From Orychophragmus violaceus (taxonomy: Eukaryota > Streptophyta > Magnoliopsida > Brassicales > Brassicaceae): a DNA stretch of 64,000 bases. The notes beneath the pieces are model-generated. The model was not told the origin of the DNA. It was given only the letters and a program-made list of their open reading frames with translations, and did not search any database. Made by a program: the position numbers and the translations under genes. Positions 34,101 to 47,839 of the stretch are shown in pieces (positions within the stretch are counted from its first letter, which is position 1; each line of letters opens with the position of its first letter). The stretch lies in assembly GCA_030180135.1 (NCBI GenBank), contig CM058230.1:107189503-107253502 (forward strand), in the 5' to 3' direction.

Positions 34101-35460
34101 TGGTTTTTCATGCACCGCGACTGTCCCACGGTGCATAGGATCAGTCCACGATCAGTTTATCATATACCGTCATTTTGTTTTCACCCGTTTCCTCCACCAC
34201 ACCTCCTTACTGTCCATATGAGGGGTTTTGGTCGTGGTACTTTCGAAAAAACTCGACCCGATCCTTCTCGGGACATGAACACTTGGTTTTTCATGCACCG
34301 CGACTGTCCCACGGTGCATAGGATCAGTCCACGATCAGTTTATCATATACCGTCATTTTTTTTCACCCGTTTCCTCCACCACACCTCCTTACTGTCTATA
34401 TGAGGGGTTTTGGTCGTGGTACTTTCGAAAAAACTCGAACCGATTCTTCCCGGGCCATGAACACGTGGTTTTTCATGCACCGCGACTGTCCCACGGTGCA
34501 TAGGATCAGTCCACGATCGGTTTATCATATACCGTCATTTTTTTTTTCACTTGTTTCCTCCACCACACCTCCTTACTGTCCATATGAGGGGTTTTAGTCG
34601 TGGTACTTTCGAAAAAACTCGACCCGATACTTCCTGGGACATGAACACTTGGTTTTTCATGCACCACGACTGTCCCACGGTGCATAGGATTAGTCCACGA
34701 TCAGTTTATCATATCCCGTCATTTTTTTTTCACCCGTTTCCTCCACCACACCTCCTTACTGTCTATATAAGGGGTTTTGGTCGTGGTACTTTCGAAAAAA
34801 CTCGACCCGATTCTTCCCGGACCATGAACACTTGGTTTTTCATGCACCGCGACTGTCCCACGGTGCATAGGATCAGTCCACGATCAGTTTATCATATACC
34901 GTCATTTTTTTTTCACCTGTTTCCTCCACCACACCTCCTTACTGTCTATATGAGGGGTTTTGGTCGTGGTACTTTCGAAAAAACTCGACCCGATTCTTCC
35001 CGGGCCATGAACACTTGGTTTTTCATGCACCGCGACTGTCCCACGGTGCATAGGATCAGTCCACGATCAGTTTATGATATACCGTCAATTTTTTTTCACC
35101 CGTTTCCTCCACCACACCTCCTTACTGTCCATATGAGGGGTTTTGGTCGTGGTATTTTCGAAAAAACTCGACCCGATTCTTCCCAGGCCATGAACACTTG
35201 GTTTTTCATGCACCGCGACTGTCCCACGGTGCATAGGATCAGTCCACGATCAGTTTATCCTATCCCGTCATTTTTTTAATCACTTGTTTCCTCCACCACA
35301 CCTCCTTACTGTCCATATGAGGGGTTTTGGTCGTGGTACTTTCGAAAAAACTCGACCCGATCCTTCCCGGGACATGAACACTTGGTTTTTCATGCACCGC
35401 GACTGTCCCACGGTGCATAGGATCAGTCCACGATCAGTTTATCATATACCGTCATTTTGT
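28140..35460. repeat. 14-monomer higher-order unit, 2560 bp, about 2.7 copies
   Basis: Variant patterns at 28521-31080 recur at 31081-33640 with a constant 2560 bp offset (for example 28883/31443, 29616/32176, 30715/33275). Only a handful of differences were seen (for example 29398 G versus 31958 A; 31013 G versus 33573 C). A third, more diverged copy continues to about 35460 and lacks one monomer. Block edges are approximate because neighbouring monomers are also similar. Confidence 0.85.
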
Positions 35461-35759
35461 TTTCACCCGTTTCCTCCACCACACCTCCTTACTGTCCATA
35501 TGAGGGGTTTCGGTCGTGGTACTTTCGAAAAAACTCGACCCGATCCTTCTCGGGACATGAACACTTGGTTTTTCATGCACCGCGACTGTCCCACGGTGCA
35601 TAGGATCAGTCCACGATCAGTTTATCATATACCGTCATTTTTTTTTCACCCGTTTCCTCCACCACACCTCCTTACTGTCTATATGAGGGGTTTTGGTCGT
35701 GGTACTTTTGAAAAAACTCGAACCGATTCTTCCCGGGCCATGAACACTTGGTTTTTCAT

Positions 35760-38700
35760 GCACCGCGACTGTCCCACTGTGCATAGGATCAGTCCACGAT
35801 CAGTTTATCATATACCATCATTTTTTCACATGTTTCCTCCACCACACCTCCTTACTGTCCATATGAGGGGTTTTGGTCGTGTTACTTTCGAAAAAACTCG
35901 ACCCGATTCTTCCCGGGCCATGAACACTCGGTTTTTCATACACCGCGACTTTCCCACGGTGCATAGGATCAGTCCACGATCAGTTTATCACATCCCGTCA
36001 TTTTTTTTTTCACATGTTTCCTCCACCACACCTCCTTACTGTCCATATGAGGGGTTTTGGTCGTGGTACTTTCGAAAAAACTCGACCCGATTCTTCCCGG
36101 ACCATGAACACTTGGTTTTTCATGCACCGCGACTGTCCCACGGTGCATAGGATCAGTCCACGATCAGTTTATCATATCCCGTCATTTTTTTTTCACCTGT
36201 TTCCTCCACCACACCTCCTTACTGTCTATATGAGGGGTTTTGGTCGTGTTACTTTCGAAAAAAACTCGACCCGATTCTTCCCGGGCCATGAACACTTGGT
36301 TTTTCATGAACCGCGACTGTCCCACGGTGCATAGGATCAGTCCACGATCAGTTTATCATATACCGTCATTTTTTTCACCCGTTTCCTCCACCACACCTCC
36401 TTACTGTCCATATGAGGGGTTTTGGTCGTGGTACTTTCGAAAAAACTCGACCCGATTCTTCCCGGGCCATGAACACTTGGTTTTTCATGCACCGCGACTG
36501 TCCCACTGTGCATAGGATCAGTCCACGATCAGTTTATCATATACCATCATTTTTTCACATGTTTCCTCCACCACACCTCCTTACTGTCCATATGAGGGGT
36601 TTTGGTCGTGTTACTTTCGAAAAAACTCGACCCGATTCTTCCCGGGCCATGAACACTCGGTTTTTCATACACCGCGACTTTCCCACGGTGCATAGGATCA
36701 GTCCACGATCAGTTTATCACATCCCGTCATTTTTTTTTTCACATGTTTCCTCCACCACACCTCCTTACTGTCCATATGAGGGGTTTTGGTCGTGGTACTT
36801 TCGAAAAAACTCGACCCGATTCTTCCCGGACCATGAACACTTGGTTTTTCATGCACCGCGACTGTCCCACGGTGCATAGGATCAGTCCACGATCAGTTTA
36901 TCATATCCCGTCATTTTTTTTTCACCTGTTTCCTCCACCACACCTCCTTACTGTCTATATGAGGGGTTTTGGTCGTGTTACTTTCGAAAAAAACTCGACC
37001 CGATTCTTCCCGGGCCATGAACACTTGGTTTTTCATGAACCGCGACTGTCCCACGGTGCATAGGATCAGTCCACGATCAGTTTATCATATACCGTCATTT
37101 TTTTCACCCGTTTCCTCCACCACACCTCCTTACTGTCCATATGAGGGGTTTTGGTCGTGGTACTTTCGAAAAAACTCGACCCGATTCTTCCCGGGCCATG
37201 AACACTTGGTTTTTCATGCACCGCGACTGTCCCACGGTGCATAGGATCAGTCCACGATCAGTTTATCATATTCCGTCATTTTTTTTTCACATGTTTCCTC
37301 CACCACACCTCCTTACTGTCTATATGAGGGGTTTTGGTCGTGGTACTTTCGAAAAAACTCGACCCGATCCTTCTCGGGACATGAACACTTGGTTTTTCAT
37401 GCACCGCGACTGTCCCACGGTGCATAGGATCAGTCCACGATCAGTTTATCATATACCGTCATTTTGTTTTCACCCGTTTCCTCCACCACACCTCCTTACT
37501 GTCCATATGAGGGGTTTCGGTCGTGGTACTTTCGAAAAAACTCGACCCGATCCTTCTCGGGACATGAACACTTGGTTTTTCATGCACCGCGACTGTCCCA
37601 CGGTGCATAGGATCAGTCCACGATCAGTTTATCATATACCGTCATTTTTTTTTCACCCGTTTCCTCCACCACACCTCCTTACTGTCTATATGAGGGGTTT
37701 TGGTCGTGATACTTTTGAAAAAACTCGAACCGATTCTTCCCGGGCCATGAACACGTGGTTTTTCATGCACAGTGACTGTCCCACGGTGCATAGGATCAGT
37801 CCACGATCGGTTTATCATATACCTTCATTTTTTTTTCACTTGTTTCCTCCACCACACCTCCTTACTGTCCATATGAGGGGTTTTGGTCGTGGTACTTTCG
37901 AAAAAACTCGACCCAATTCTTCCCGGGCCATGAACACTTGGTTTTTCATGCACCGCGACTGTCCCACTGTGCATAGGATCAGTCCACGATCAGTTTATCA
38001 TATACCATCATTTTTTCACATGTTTCCTCCACCACACCTCCTTACTGTCCATATGAGGGGTTTTGGTCGTGTTACTTTCGAAAAAACTCGACCCGATTCT
38101 TCCCGGGCCATGAACACTCGGTTTTTCATACACCGCGACTTTCCCACGGTGCATAGGATCAGTCCACGATCAGTTTATCACATCCCGTCATTTTTTTTTC
38201 ACATGTTTCCTCCACCACACCTCCTTACTGTCCATATGAGGGGTTTTGGTCGTGGTACTTTCGAAAAAACTCGACCCGATTCTTCCCGGACCATGAACAC
38301 TTGGTTTTTCATGCACCGCGACTGTCCCACGGTGCATAGGATCAGTCCACGATCAGTTTATCATATCCCGTCATTTTTTTTTCACCTGTTTCCTCCACCA
38401 CACCTCCTTACTGTCTATATGAGGGGTTTTGGTCGTGTTACTTTCGAAAAAACTCGACCCGATTCTTCCCGGGCCATGAACACTTGGTTTTTCATGAACC
38501 GCGACTGTCCCACGGTGCATAGGATCAGTCCACGATCAGTTTATCATATACCGTCATTTTTTTCACCCGTTTCCTCCACCACACCTCCTTACTGTCCATA
38601 TGAGGGGTTTTGGTCGTGGTACTTTCGAAAAAACTCGACCCGATTCTTCCCGGGCCATGAACACTTGGTTTTTCATGCACCGCGACTGTCCCACGGTGCA
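35760..38700. repeat. 4-monomer (729 bp) and 8-monomer (1459 bp) duplications
   Basis: Marker variants (CCCACTGTGC, CACTTTCC-type TTTCCCACGG, CATGAACCGCG) recur in order at 35774, 36503 and 37962. Frames at 36014/36743, 36240/36969 and 36412/37141 are offset by 729; 37141/38600 by 1459. Confidence 0.8.
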
Positions 38701-41700
38701 TAGGATCAGTCCACGATCAGTTTATCATATTCCGTCATTTTTTTTTCACATGTTTCCTCCACCACACCTCCTTACTGTCTATATGAGGGGTTTTGGTCGT
38801 GGTACTTTCGAAAAAACTCGACCCGATCCTTCTCGGGACATGAACACTTGGTTTTTCATGCACCGCGACTGTCCCACGGTGCATAGGATCAGTCCACGAT
38901 CAGTTTATCATATACCGTCATTTTTTCACATGTTTCCTCCACCACACCTCCTTACTGTCCATATGAGGGGTTTTGGTCGTGGTACTTTCGAAAAAACTCG
39001 ACCCGATCCTTCCCGGGACATGAACACTTGGTTTTTCATGCACCGCGACTGTCCCACGGTGCATAGGATCAGTCCACGATCGGTTTATCATATACCGTCA
39101 TTTTTTTTCACCCGTTTCCTCCACCACACCTCCTTACTGTCTATATGAGGGGTTTTGGTCGTGGTACTTTCGAAAAAACTCAACCCGATCCTTCCCGGGA
39201 CATGAACACTTGGTTTTTCATGCACCGCGACTGTCCCACGGTGCATACGATCAGTCCACGATCAGTTTATCATATACCGTCATTTTTTTTTCACCTGTTT
39301 CCTCCACCACACCTCCTTACTGTCTATATGAGGGGTTTTGGTCGTGGTACTTTCGAAAAAACTCGACCCGATTCTTCCCGGGCCATGAACACTTGGTTTT
39401 TCATGCACCGCGACTGTCCCACGGTGCATAGGATCAGTCCACGATCAGTTTATGATATACCGTCAATTTTTTTTCACCCGTTTCCTCCACCACACCTCCT
39501 TACTGTCCATATGAGGGGTTTTGGTCGTGGTATTTTCGAAAAAACTCGACCCGATTCTTCCCGGGCCATGAACACTTGGTTTTTCATGCACCGCGACTGT
39601 CCCACGGTGCATAGGATCAGTCCACGATCAGTTTATCCTATCCCGTCATTTTTTTAATCACTTGTTTCCTCCACCACACCTCCTTACTGTCCATATGAGG
39701 GGTTTTGGTCGTGGTACTTTCGAAAAAACTCGACCCGATCCTTCCCGGGACATGAACACTTGGTTTTTCATGCACCGCGACTGTCCCACGGTGCATAGGA
39801 TCAGTCCACGATCAGTTTATCATATACCGTCATTTTGTTTTCACCCGTTTCCTCCACCACACCTCCTTACTGTCCATATGAGGGGTTTCGGTCGTGGTAC
39901 TTTCGAAAAAACTCGACCCGATCCTTCTCGGGACATGAACACTTGGTTTTTCATGCACCGCGACTGTCCCACGGTGCATAGGATCAGTCCACGATCAGTT
40001 TATCATATACCGTCATTTTTTTTCACCCATTTCCTCCACCACACCTCCTTACTGTCTATATGAGGGGTTTTGGTCGTGGTACTTTTGAAAAAACTCGAAC
40101 CGATTCTTCCCGGGCCATGAACACGTGGTTTTTCATGCACAGCGACTGTCCCACGGTGCATAGGATCAGTCCACGATCGGTTTATCATATACCGTCATTT
40201 TTTTCACTTGTTTCCTCCACCACACCTCCTTACTGTCCATATGAGGGGTTTTGGTCGTGGTACTTTCGAAAAAACTCGACCCGATTCTTCCCGGGCCATG
40301 AACACTTGGTTTTTCATGCACCACGACTGTCCCACTGTGCATAGGATCAGTCCACGATCAGTTTATCATATACCGTCATTTTTTTCACATGTTTCCTCCA
40401 CCACACCTCCTTACTGTCCATATGAGGGGTTTTGGTCGTGTTACTTTCGAAAAAACTCGACCCGATTCTTCCCGGGCCATGAACACTTGGTTTTTCATAC
40501 ACCGCGACTTTCCCACGGTGCATAGGATCAGTCCACGATCAGTTTATCATATCCCGTCATTTTTTTTTTCACATGTTTCCTCCACCACACCTCCTTACTG
40601 TCCATATGAGGGGTTTTGGTCGTGGTACTTTCGAAAAAACTCGACCCGATTCTTCCCGGACCATGAACACTTGGTTTTTCATGCACCGCGACTGTCCCAC
40701 GGTGCATAGGATCAGTCAACGATCAGTTTATCATATCCCGTCATTTTTTTTTCACCTGTTTCCTCCACCACACCTCCTTACTGTCTATATGAGGGGTTTT
40801 GGTCGTGTTACTTTCGAAAAAACTCGACCCGATTCTTCCCGGGCCATGAACACTTGGTTTTTCATGAACCGCGACTGTCCCACGGTGCATAGGATCAGTC
40901 CACGATCAGTTTATCATATACCGTCATTTTTTTTTCACCCGTTTCCTCCACCACACCTCCTTACTGTCCATATGAGGGGTTTTGGTCGTGGTACTTTCGA
41001 AAAAACTCGACCCGATTCTTCCCGGGCCATGAACACTTGGTTTTTCATGCACCGCGACTGTCCCACGGTGCATAGGATCAGTCCACGATCAGTTTATCAT
41101 ATCCCGTCATTTTTTTTTCACCTGTTTCCTCCACCACACCTCCTTACTGTCTATATGAGGGGTTTTGGTCGTGGTACTTTCGAAAAAACTCGACCCGATC
41201 CTTCTCGGGACATGAACACTTGGTTTTTCATGCACCGCGACTGTCCCACGGTGCATAGGATCAGTCCACGATCAGTTTATCATATACCGTCATTTTTTTC
41301 ACATGTTTCCTCCACCACACCTCCTTACTGTCCATATGAGGGGTTTTGGTCGTGGTACTTTCGAAAAAACTCGACCCGATCCTTCCCGGGACATGAACAC
41401 TTGGTTTTTCATGCACCGCGACTGTCCCACGGTGCATAGGATCAGTCCACGATCGGTTTATCATATACCGTCATTTTTTTCACCCGTTTCCTCCACCACA
41501 CCTCCTTACTGTCTATATGAGGGGTTTTGGTCGTGGTACTTTCGAAAAAACTCGACCCGATCCTTCCCGGGACATGAACACTTGGTTTTTCATGCACCGC
41601 GACTGTCCCACGGTGCATAGGATCAGTCCACGATCAGTTTATCATATCCCGTCATTTTTTTTCACCCGTTTCCTCCACCACACCTCCTTACTGTCTATAT

Positions 41701-44700
41701 GAGGGGTTTTGGTCGTGGTACTTTCGAAAAAACTCGACCCGATCCTTCCCGGGACATGAACACTTGGTTTTTCATGCACCGCGACTGCCCCACGGTGCAT
41801 AGGATCAGTCCACGATCAGTTTATCATATACCGTCATTTTTTTTTCACCCGTTTCCTCCACCACACCTCCTTACTGTCCATATGAGGGGTTTTGGTCGTG
41901 GTACTTTCGAAAAAACTCGACCCGATTCTTCCCGGGACATGAACACTTGGTTTTTCATGCACCGCGACTGTCCCACGGTGCATAGGATCAGTCCACGATC
42001 AGTTTATCATATACCATCATTTTTTTTTCACCTGTTTCCTCCACCACACCTCCTTACTGTCTATATGAGGGGTTTTGGTCGTGGTACTTTCGAAAAAACT
42101 CGACCCGATCCTTCTCAGGACATGAACACTTGGTTTTTCATGCACCGCGACTGTCCCACGGTGCATAGGATCAGTCCACGATCAGTTTATCCTATCCCGT
42201 CATTTTTTTTTCACCCGTTTCCTCCACCACACCTCATTACTGTCTATATGAGGGGTTTTGGTCGTGGTACTTTCGAAAAAACTCGACCCAATCCTTCCCG
42301 GGACATGAACACTTGGTTTTTCATGCACCGCGACTGTCCCACGGTGCATAGGATCAGTCCACGATCGGTTTATCATATACCGTCATTTTATTTTTCACTT
42401 GTTTCCTCCACCACACCTCCTTACTGTCCATATGAGGGGTTTTGGTCGTGTTACTTTCGAAAAAACTCGACCCGATACTTCCCGGGACATGAACACTTGG
42501 TTTTTCATGCACCGCGACTGTCCCACGGTGCATAGGATCAGTCCAAGATCAGTTTATCCTATCCCGTCATTTTTTTTTCACCTGTTTCCTCCACCACACC
42601 TCCTTACTGTCTATATGAGGGGTTTTGGTCGTGGTACTTTCGAAAAAACTCGACCCGATCCTTCCCGGGACATGAACACTTGGTTTTTCATGCACCGCGA
42701 CTGTCCCACGGTGCATAGGATCAGTCCACGATCAGTTTATCATATACCGTCATTTTTTCACATGTTTCCTCCACCACACCTCCTTACTGTCCATATGAGG
42801 GGTTTTGGTCGTGGTACTTTCGAAAAAACTCGACCCGATCCTTCCCGGGACATGAACACTTGGTTTTTCATGCACCGCGACTGTCCCACGGTGCATAGGA
42901 TCAGTCCACGATCGGTTTATCATATACCGTCATTTTTTTTTTCACCCGTTTCCTCCACCACACCTCCTTACTGTCTATATGAGGGGTTTTGGTCGTGGTA
43001 CTTTCGAAAAAACTCGACCCGATCCTTCCCGGGACATGAACACTTGGTTTTTCATGCACCGCGACTGTCCCACGGTGCATAGGATCAGTCCACGATCAGT
43101 TTATCATATCCCGTCATTTGTTTTTCACCTGTTTCCTCCACCACACCTCCTTACTGTCTATATGAGGGGTTTTGGTCGTGGTACTTTCGAAAAAACTCGA
43201 CCCGATCCTTCTCGGGACATGAACACTTGGTTTTTCATGCACCGCGACTGTCCCACGGTGCATAGGATCAGTCCACGATCAGTTTATCATATACCGTCAA
43301 TTTTTTTCACATGTTTCCTCCACCACACCTCCTTACTGTCCATATGAGGGGTTTTGGTCGTGGTACTTTCGAAAAAACTCGACCCGATCCTTCCCGGGAC
43401 ATGAACACTTGGTTTTTCATGCACCGCGACTGTCCCACGGTGCATAGGATCAGTCCAGGATCGGTTTATCATATACCGTCATTTTTTTTTTCACCCGTTT
43501 CCTCCACCACACCTCCTTACTGTCTATATGAGGGGTTTTGGTCGTGGTACTTTCGAAAAAACTCGACCCGATCCTTCCCGGGACATGAACACTTGGTTTT
43601 TCATGCACCGCGACTGTCCCACGGTGCATAGGATCAGTCCACGATCAGTTTATCATATCCCGTCATTTTTTTTCACCCGTTTCCTCCACCACACCTCCTT
43701 ACTGTCTATATGAGGGGTTTTGGTCGTGGTACTTTCGAAAAAACTCGACCCGATCCTTCCCGGGACATGAACACTTGGTTTTTCATGCACTGCGACTGTC
43801 CCACGGTGCATAGGATCAGTCCACGATCAGTTTATCATATACCGTCATTTTTTTTCACCCGTTTCCTCCACCACACCTCCTTACTGTCCATATGAGGGGT
43901 TTTGGTCGTGGTACTTTCGAAAAAACTCGACCCGATTCTTCCCGGGACATGAACACTTGGTTTTTCATGCACCGCGACTGTCCCACGGTGCATAGGATCA
44001 GTCCACGATCAGTTTATCATATACCATCATTTTTTTTTCACCTGTTTCCTCCACCACACCTCCTTACTGTCTATATGAGGGGTTTTGGTCGTGGTACTTT
44101 CGAAAAAACTCGACCCGATCCTTCTCGGGACATGAACACTTGGTTTTTCATGCACCGCGACTGTCCCACGGTGCATAGGATCAGTCCACGATCAGTTTAT
44201 CCTATCCCGTCATTTTTTTTTCACCCGTTTCCTCCACCACACCTCATTACTGTCTATATGAGGGGTTTTGGTCGTGGTACTTTCGAAGAAACTCGACCCA
44301 ATCCTTCCCGGGACATGAACACTTGGTTTTTCATGCACCGCGACTGTCCCACGGTGCATAGGATCAGTCCACGATCGGTTTATCATATACCGTCATTTTT
44401 TTTTTCACTTGTTTCCTCCACCACACCTCCTTACTGTCCATATGAGGGGTTTTGGTCGTGTTACTTTCGAAAAAACTCGACCCGATACTTCCCGGGACAT
44501 GAACACTTGGTTTTTCATGCACCGCGACTGTCCCACGGTGCATAGGATCAGTCCACGATCAGTTTATCCTATCCCGTCATTTTTTTTCACCTGTTTCCTC
44601 CACCACACCTCCTTACTGTCTATATGAGGGGTTTTGGTCGTGGTACTTTCGAAAAAACTCGACCCGATCCTTCCCGGGACATGAACACTTGGTTTTTCAT

Positions 44701-47700
44701 GCACCGCGACTGTCCCACGGTGCATAGGATCAGTCCACGATCAGTTTATCATATACCGTCATTTTTTTTCACATGTTTCCTCCACCACACCTCCTTACTG
44801 TCCATATGAGGGGTTTTGGTCGTGGTACTTTCGAAAAAACTCGACCCGATCCTTCCCGGGACATGAACACTTGGTTTTTCATGCACCGCGACTGTCCCAC
44901 GGTGCATAGGATCAGTCCACGATCGGTTTATCATATACCGTCATTTTTTTTTTCACCCGTTTCCTCCACCACACCTCCTTACTGTCTATATGAGGGGTTT
45001 AGGTCGTGGTACTTTCGAAAAAACTCGACCCGATCCTTCCCGGGACATGAACACTTGGTTTTTCATGCACCGCCACTGTCCCACGGTGCATAGGATCAGT
45101 CCACGATCAGTTTATCATATCCCGTCATTTTTTTTCACCCGTTTCCTCCACCACACCTCCTTACTGTCTATATGAGGGGTTTTGGTCGTGGTACTTTCGA
45201 AAAAACTCGACCCGATCCTTCCCGGGACATGAACACTTGGTTTTTCATGCACCGCGACTGTCCCTTGGTGCATAGGATCAGTCCACGATCAGTTTATCAT
45301 ATACCGTCATTTTTTTTTCACCCGTTTCCTCCACCACACCTCCTTACTGTCCATATGAGGGGTTTTGGTCGTGGTACTTTCGAAAAAACTCGACCCGATT
45401 CTTCCCGGGACATGAACACTTGGTTTTTCATGCACCGCGACTGTCCCACGGTGCATAGGATCAGTCCACGATCAGTTTATCATATACCATCATTTTTTTT
45501 TTCACCTGTTTCCTCCACCACACCTCCTTACTGTCTATATGAGGGGTTTTGGTCGTGGTACTTTCGAAAAAACTCGACCCAATCCTTCCCGGGACATGAA
45601 CACTTGGTTTTTCATGCACCGCGACTGTCCCACGGTGCATAGGATCAGTCCACGATCAGTTTATCATATCCCGTCATTTTTTTTTCACCCGTTTCCTCCA
45701 CCACACCTCCTTACTGTCTATATGAGGGGTTTTGGTCGGGGGTACTTTCGAAAAAACTCGACCCGATCCTTCCCGGTACATGAACACTTGGTTTTTCATG
45801 CACCGCGACTGTCCCACGGTGCATAGGATCAGTCCACGATCAGTTTATCATATACCGTCATTTTTTTTTTCACTTGTTTCCTCCACCACACCTCCTTACT
45901 GTCCATATGAGGGGTTTTGGTCGTGTTACTTTCGAAAAAACTCGACCCGATACTTCCCGGGACATGAACACTTGGTTTTTCATGCACCGCGACTGTCCCA
46001 CGGTGCATAGGATCAGTCCACGATCAGTTTATCATATACCATCATTTTTTTTTCACCTGTTTCCTCCACCACACCTCCTTACTGTCTATATGAGGGGTTT
46101 TGGTCGTGGTACTTTCGAAAAAACTCGACCCGATCCTTCCCGGGACATGAACACTTGGTTTTTCATGCACCGCGGCTGTCCCACGGTGCATAGGATCAGT
46201 CCACGATCAGTTTATCATATACCGTCATTTTTTTTTCACCCGTTTCCTCCACCACACCTCCTTACTGTCCATATGAGGGGTTTCAGTCGTGGTACTTTCG
46301 AAAAAACTCGACCCGATTCTTCCCGGACCATGAACACTTGGTTTTTCATGCACCGCGACTGTCCCACGGTGCATTGGATCAGTCCACGATCCGTTTATCA
46401 TATACCGTCATTTTTTTTTCACCCGTTTCCTCCACCACACCTCCTTACTGTCCATATGAGGGGGGTTTTGGTCGTGGTACTTTCGAAAAAACTCGACCCT
46501 ATCCTTCCCGGGACATGAACACTTGGTTTTTCATGCACCGCCACTGTCCCACGGTGCATAGGATCAGTCCACGATCAGTTTATCATATCCCGTCATTTTT
46601 TTTCACCCGTTTCCTCCACCACACCTCCGTACTGTCTATATGAGGGGTTTTGGTCGTGGTACTTTCGAAAAAACTCGACCCGATCCTTCCCGGGACATGA
46701 ACACTTGGTTTTTCATGCACTGCGACTGTCCCACGGTGCATAGGATCAGTCCACGATCAGTTTATCATATACCGTCATTTTTTTTTCACCCGTTTCCTCC
46801 ACCACACCTCCTTACTGTCCATATGAGGGGTTTTGGTCGTGGTACTTTCGAAAAAACTCGACCCGATTCTTCCCGGGACATGAACACTTGGTTTTTCATG
46901 CACCGCGACTGTCCCACGGTGCATAGGATCAGTCCACGATCAGTTTATCATATACCATCATTTTTTTTTCACCTGTTTCCTCCACCACACCTCCTTACTG
47001 TCTATATGAGGGGTTTTGGTCGTGGTACTTTCGAAAAAACTCGACCCAATCCTTCCCGGGACATGAACACTTGGTTTTTCATGCACCGCGACTGTCCCAC
47101 GGTGCATAGGATCAGTCCACGATCAGTTTATCATATCCCGTCATTTTTTTTTCACCCGTTTCCTCCACCACACCTCCTTACTGTCTATATGAGGGGTTTT
47201 GGTCGGGGTACTTTCGAAAAAACTCGACCCGATCCTTCCCGGTACATGAACACTTGGTTTTTCATGCACCGCGACTGTCCCACGGTGCATAGGATCAGTC
47301 CACGATCAGTTTATCATATACCGTCATTTTGTTTTTCACTTGTTTCCTCCACCACACCTCCTTACTGTCCATATGAGGGGTTTTGGTCGTGTTACTTTCG
47401 AAAAAACTCGACCCGATACTTCCCGGGACATGAACACTTGGTTTTTCATGCACCGCGACTGTCCCACGGTGCATAGGATCAGTCCACGATCAGTTTATCA
47501 TATACCATCATTTTTTTTCACCTGTTTCCTCCACCACACCTCCTTACTGTCTATATGAGGGGTTTTGGTCATGGTACTTTCGAAAAAACTCGACCCGATC
47601 CTTCCCGGGATATGAACACTTGGTTTTTCATGCACCGCGACTGTCCCACGGTGCATAGGATCAGTCCACGATCGGTTTATCATATACCGTCATTTTTTTT

Positions 47701-47812
47701 TCACCCGTTTCCTCCACCACACCTCCTTACTGTCTATATGAGGGGTTTTGGTCGTGGTACTTTCGAAAAAACTCGACCCGATCCTTCCCGGGACATGAAC
47801 ACTTGGTTTTTC

Positions 47813-47839
47813 ATGCACCGCGACTGTCCCACGGTGCAT
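47813..47839. repeat. Representative satellite inverted repeat (8 bp arms, 11 nt loop)
   Basis: ATGCACCG and CGGTGCAT flank CGACTGTCCCA. This dyad is present in most of the ~220 monomers of both blocks; this is one example. Common exceptions are CACTG in the left arm (a G-T wobble), CACTGTGC in the right arm, and a 3 bp loss giving CGGTTAGG. Confidence 0.85.

Noticed and set aside
37141..38703. 520-codon open frame and dozens of similar frames (MRGFGRGTFEKTRP... type) across the satellite
   Set aside because: They follow the satellite monomer exactly, jump frame whenever the T tract changes length, overlap in two frames, and stay open only where monomers are 183 bp. No promoter, no known domain, and many apparent starts are TTG.
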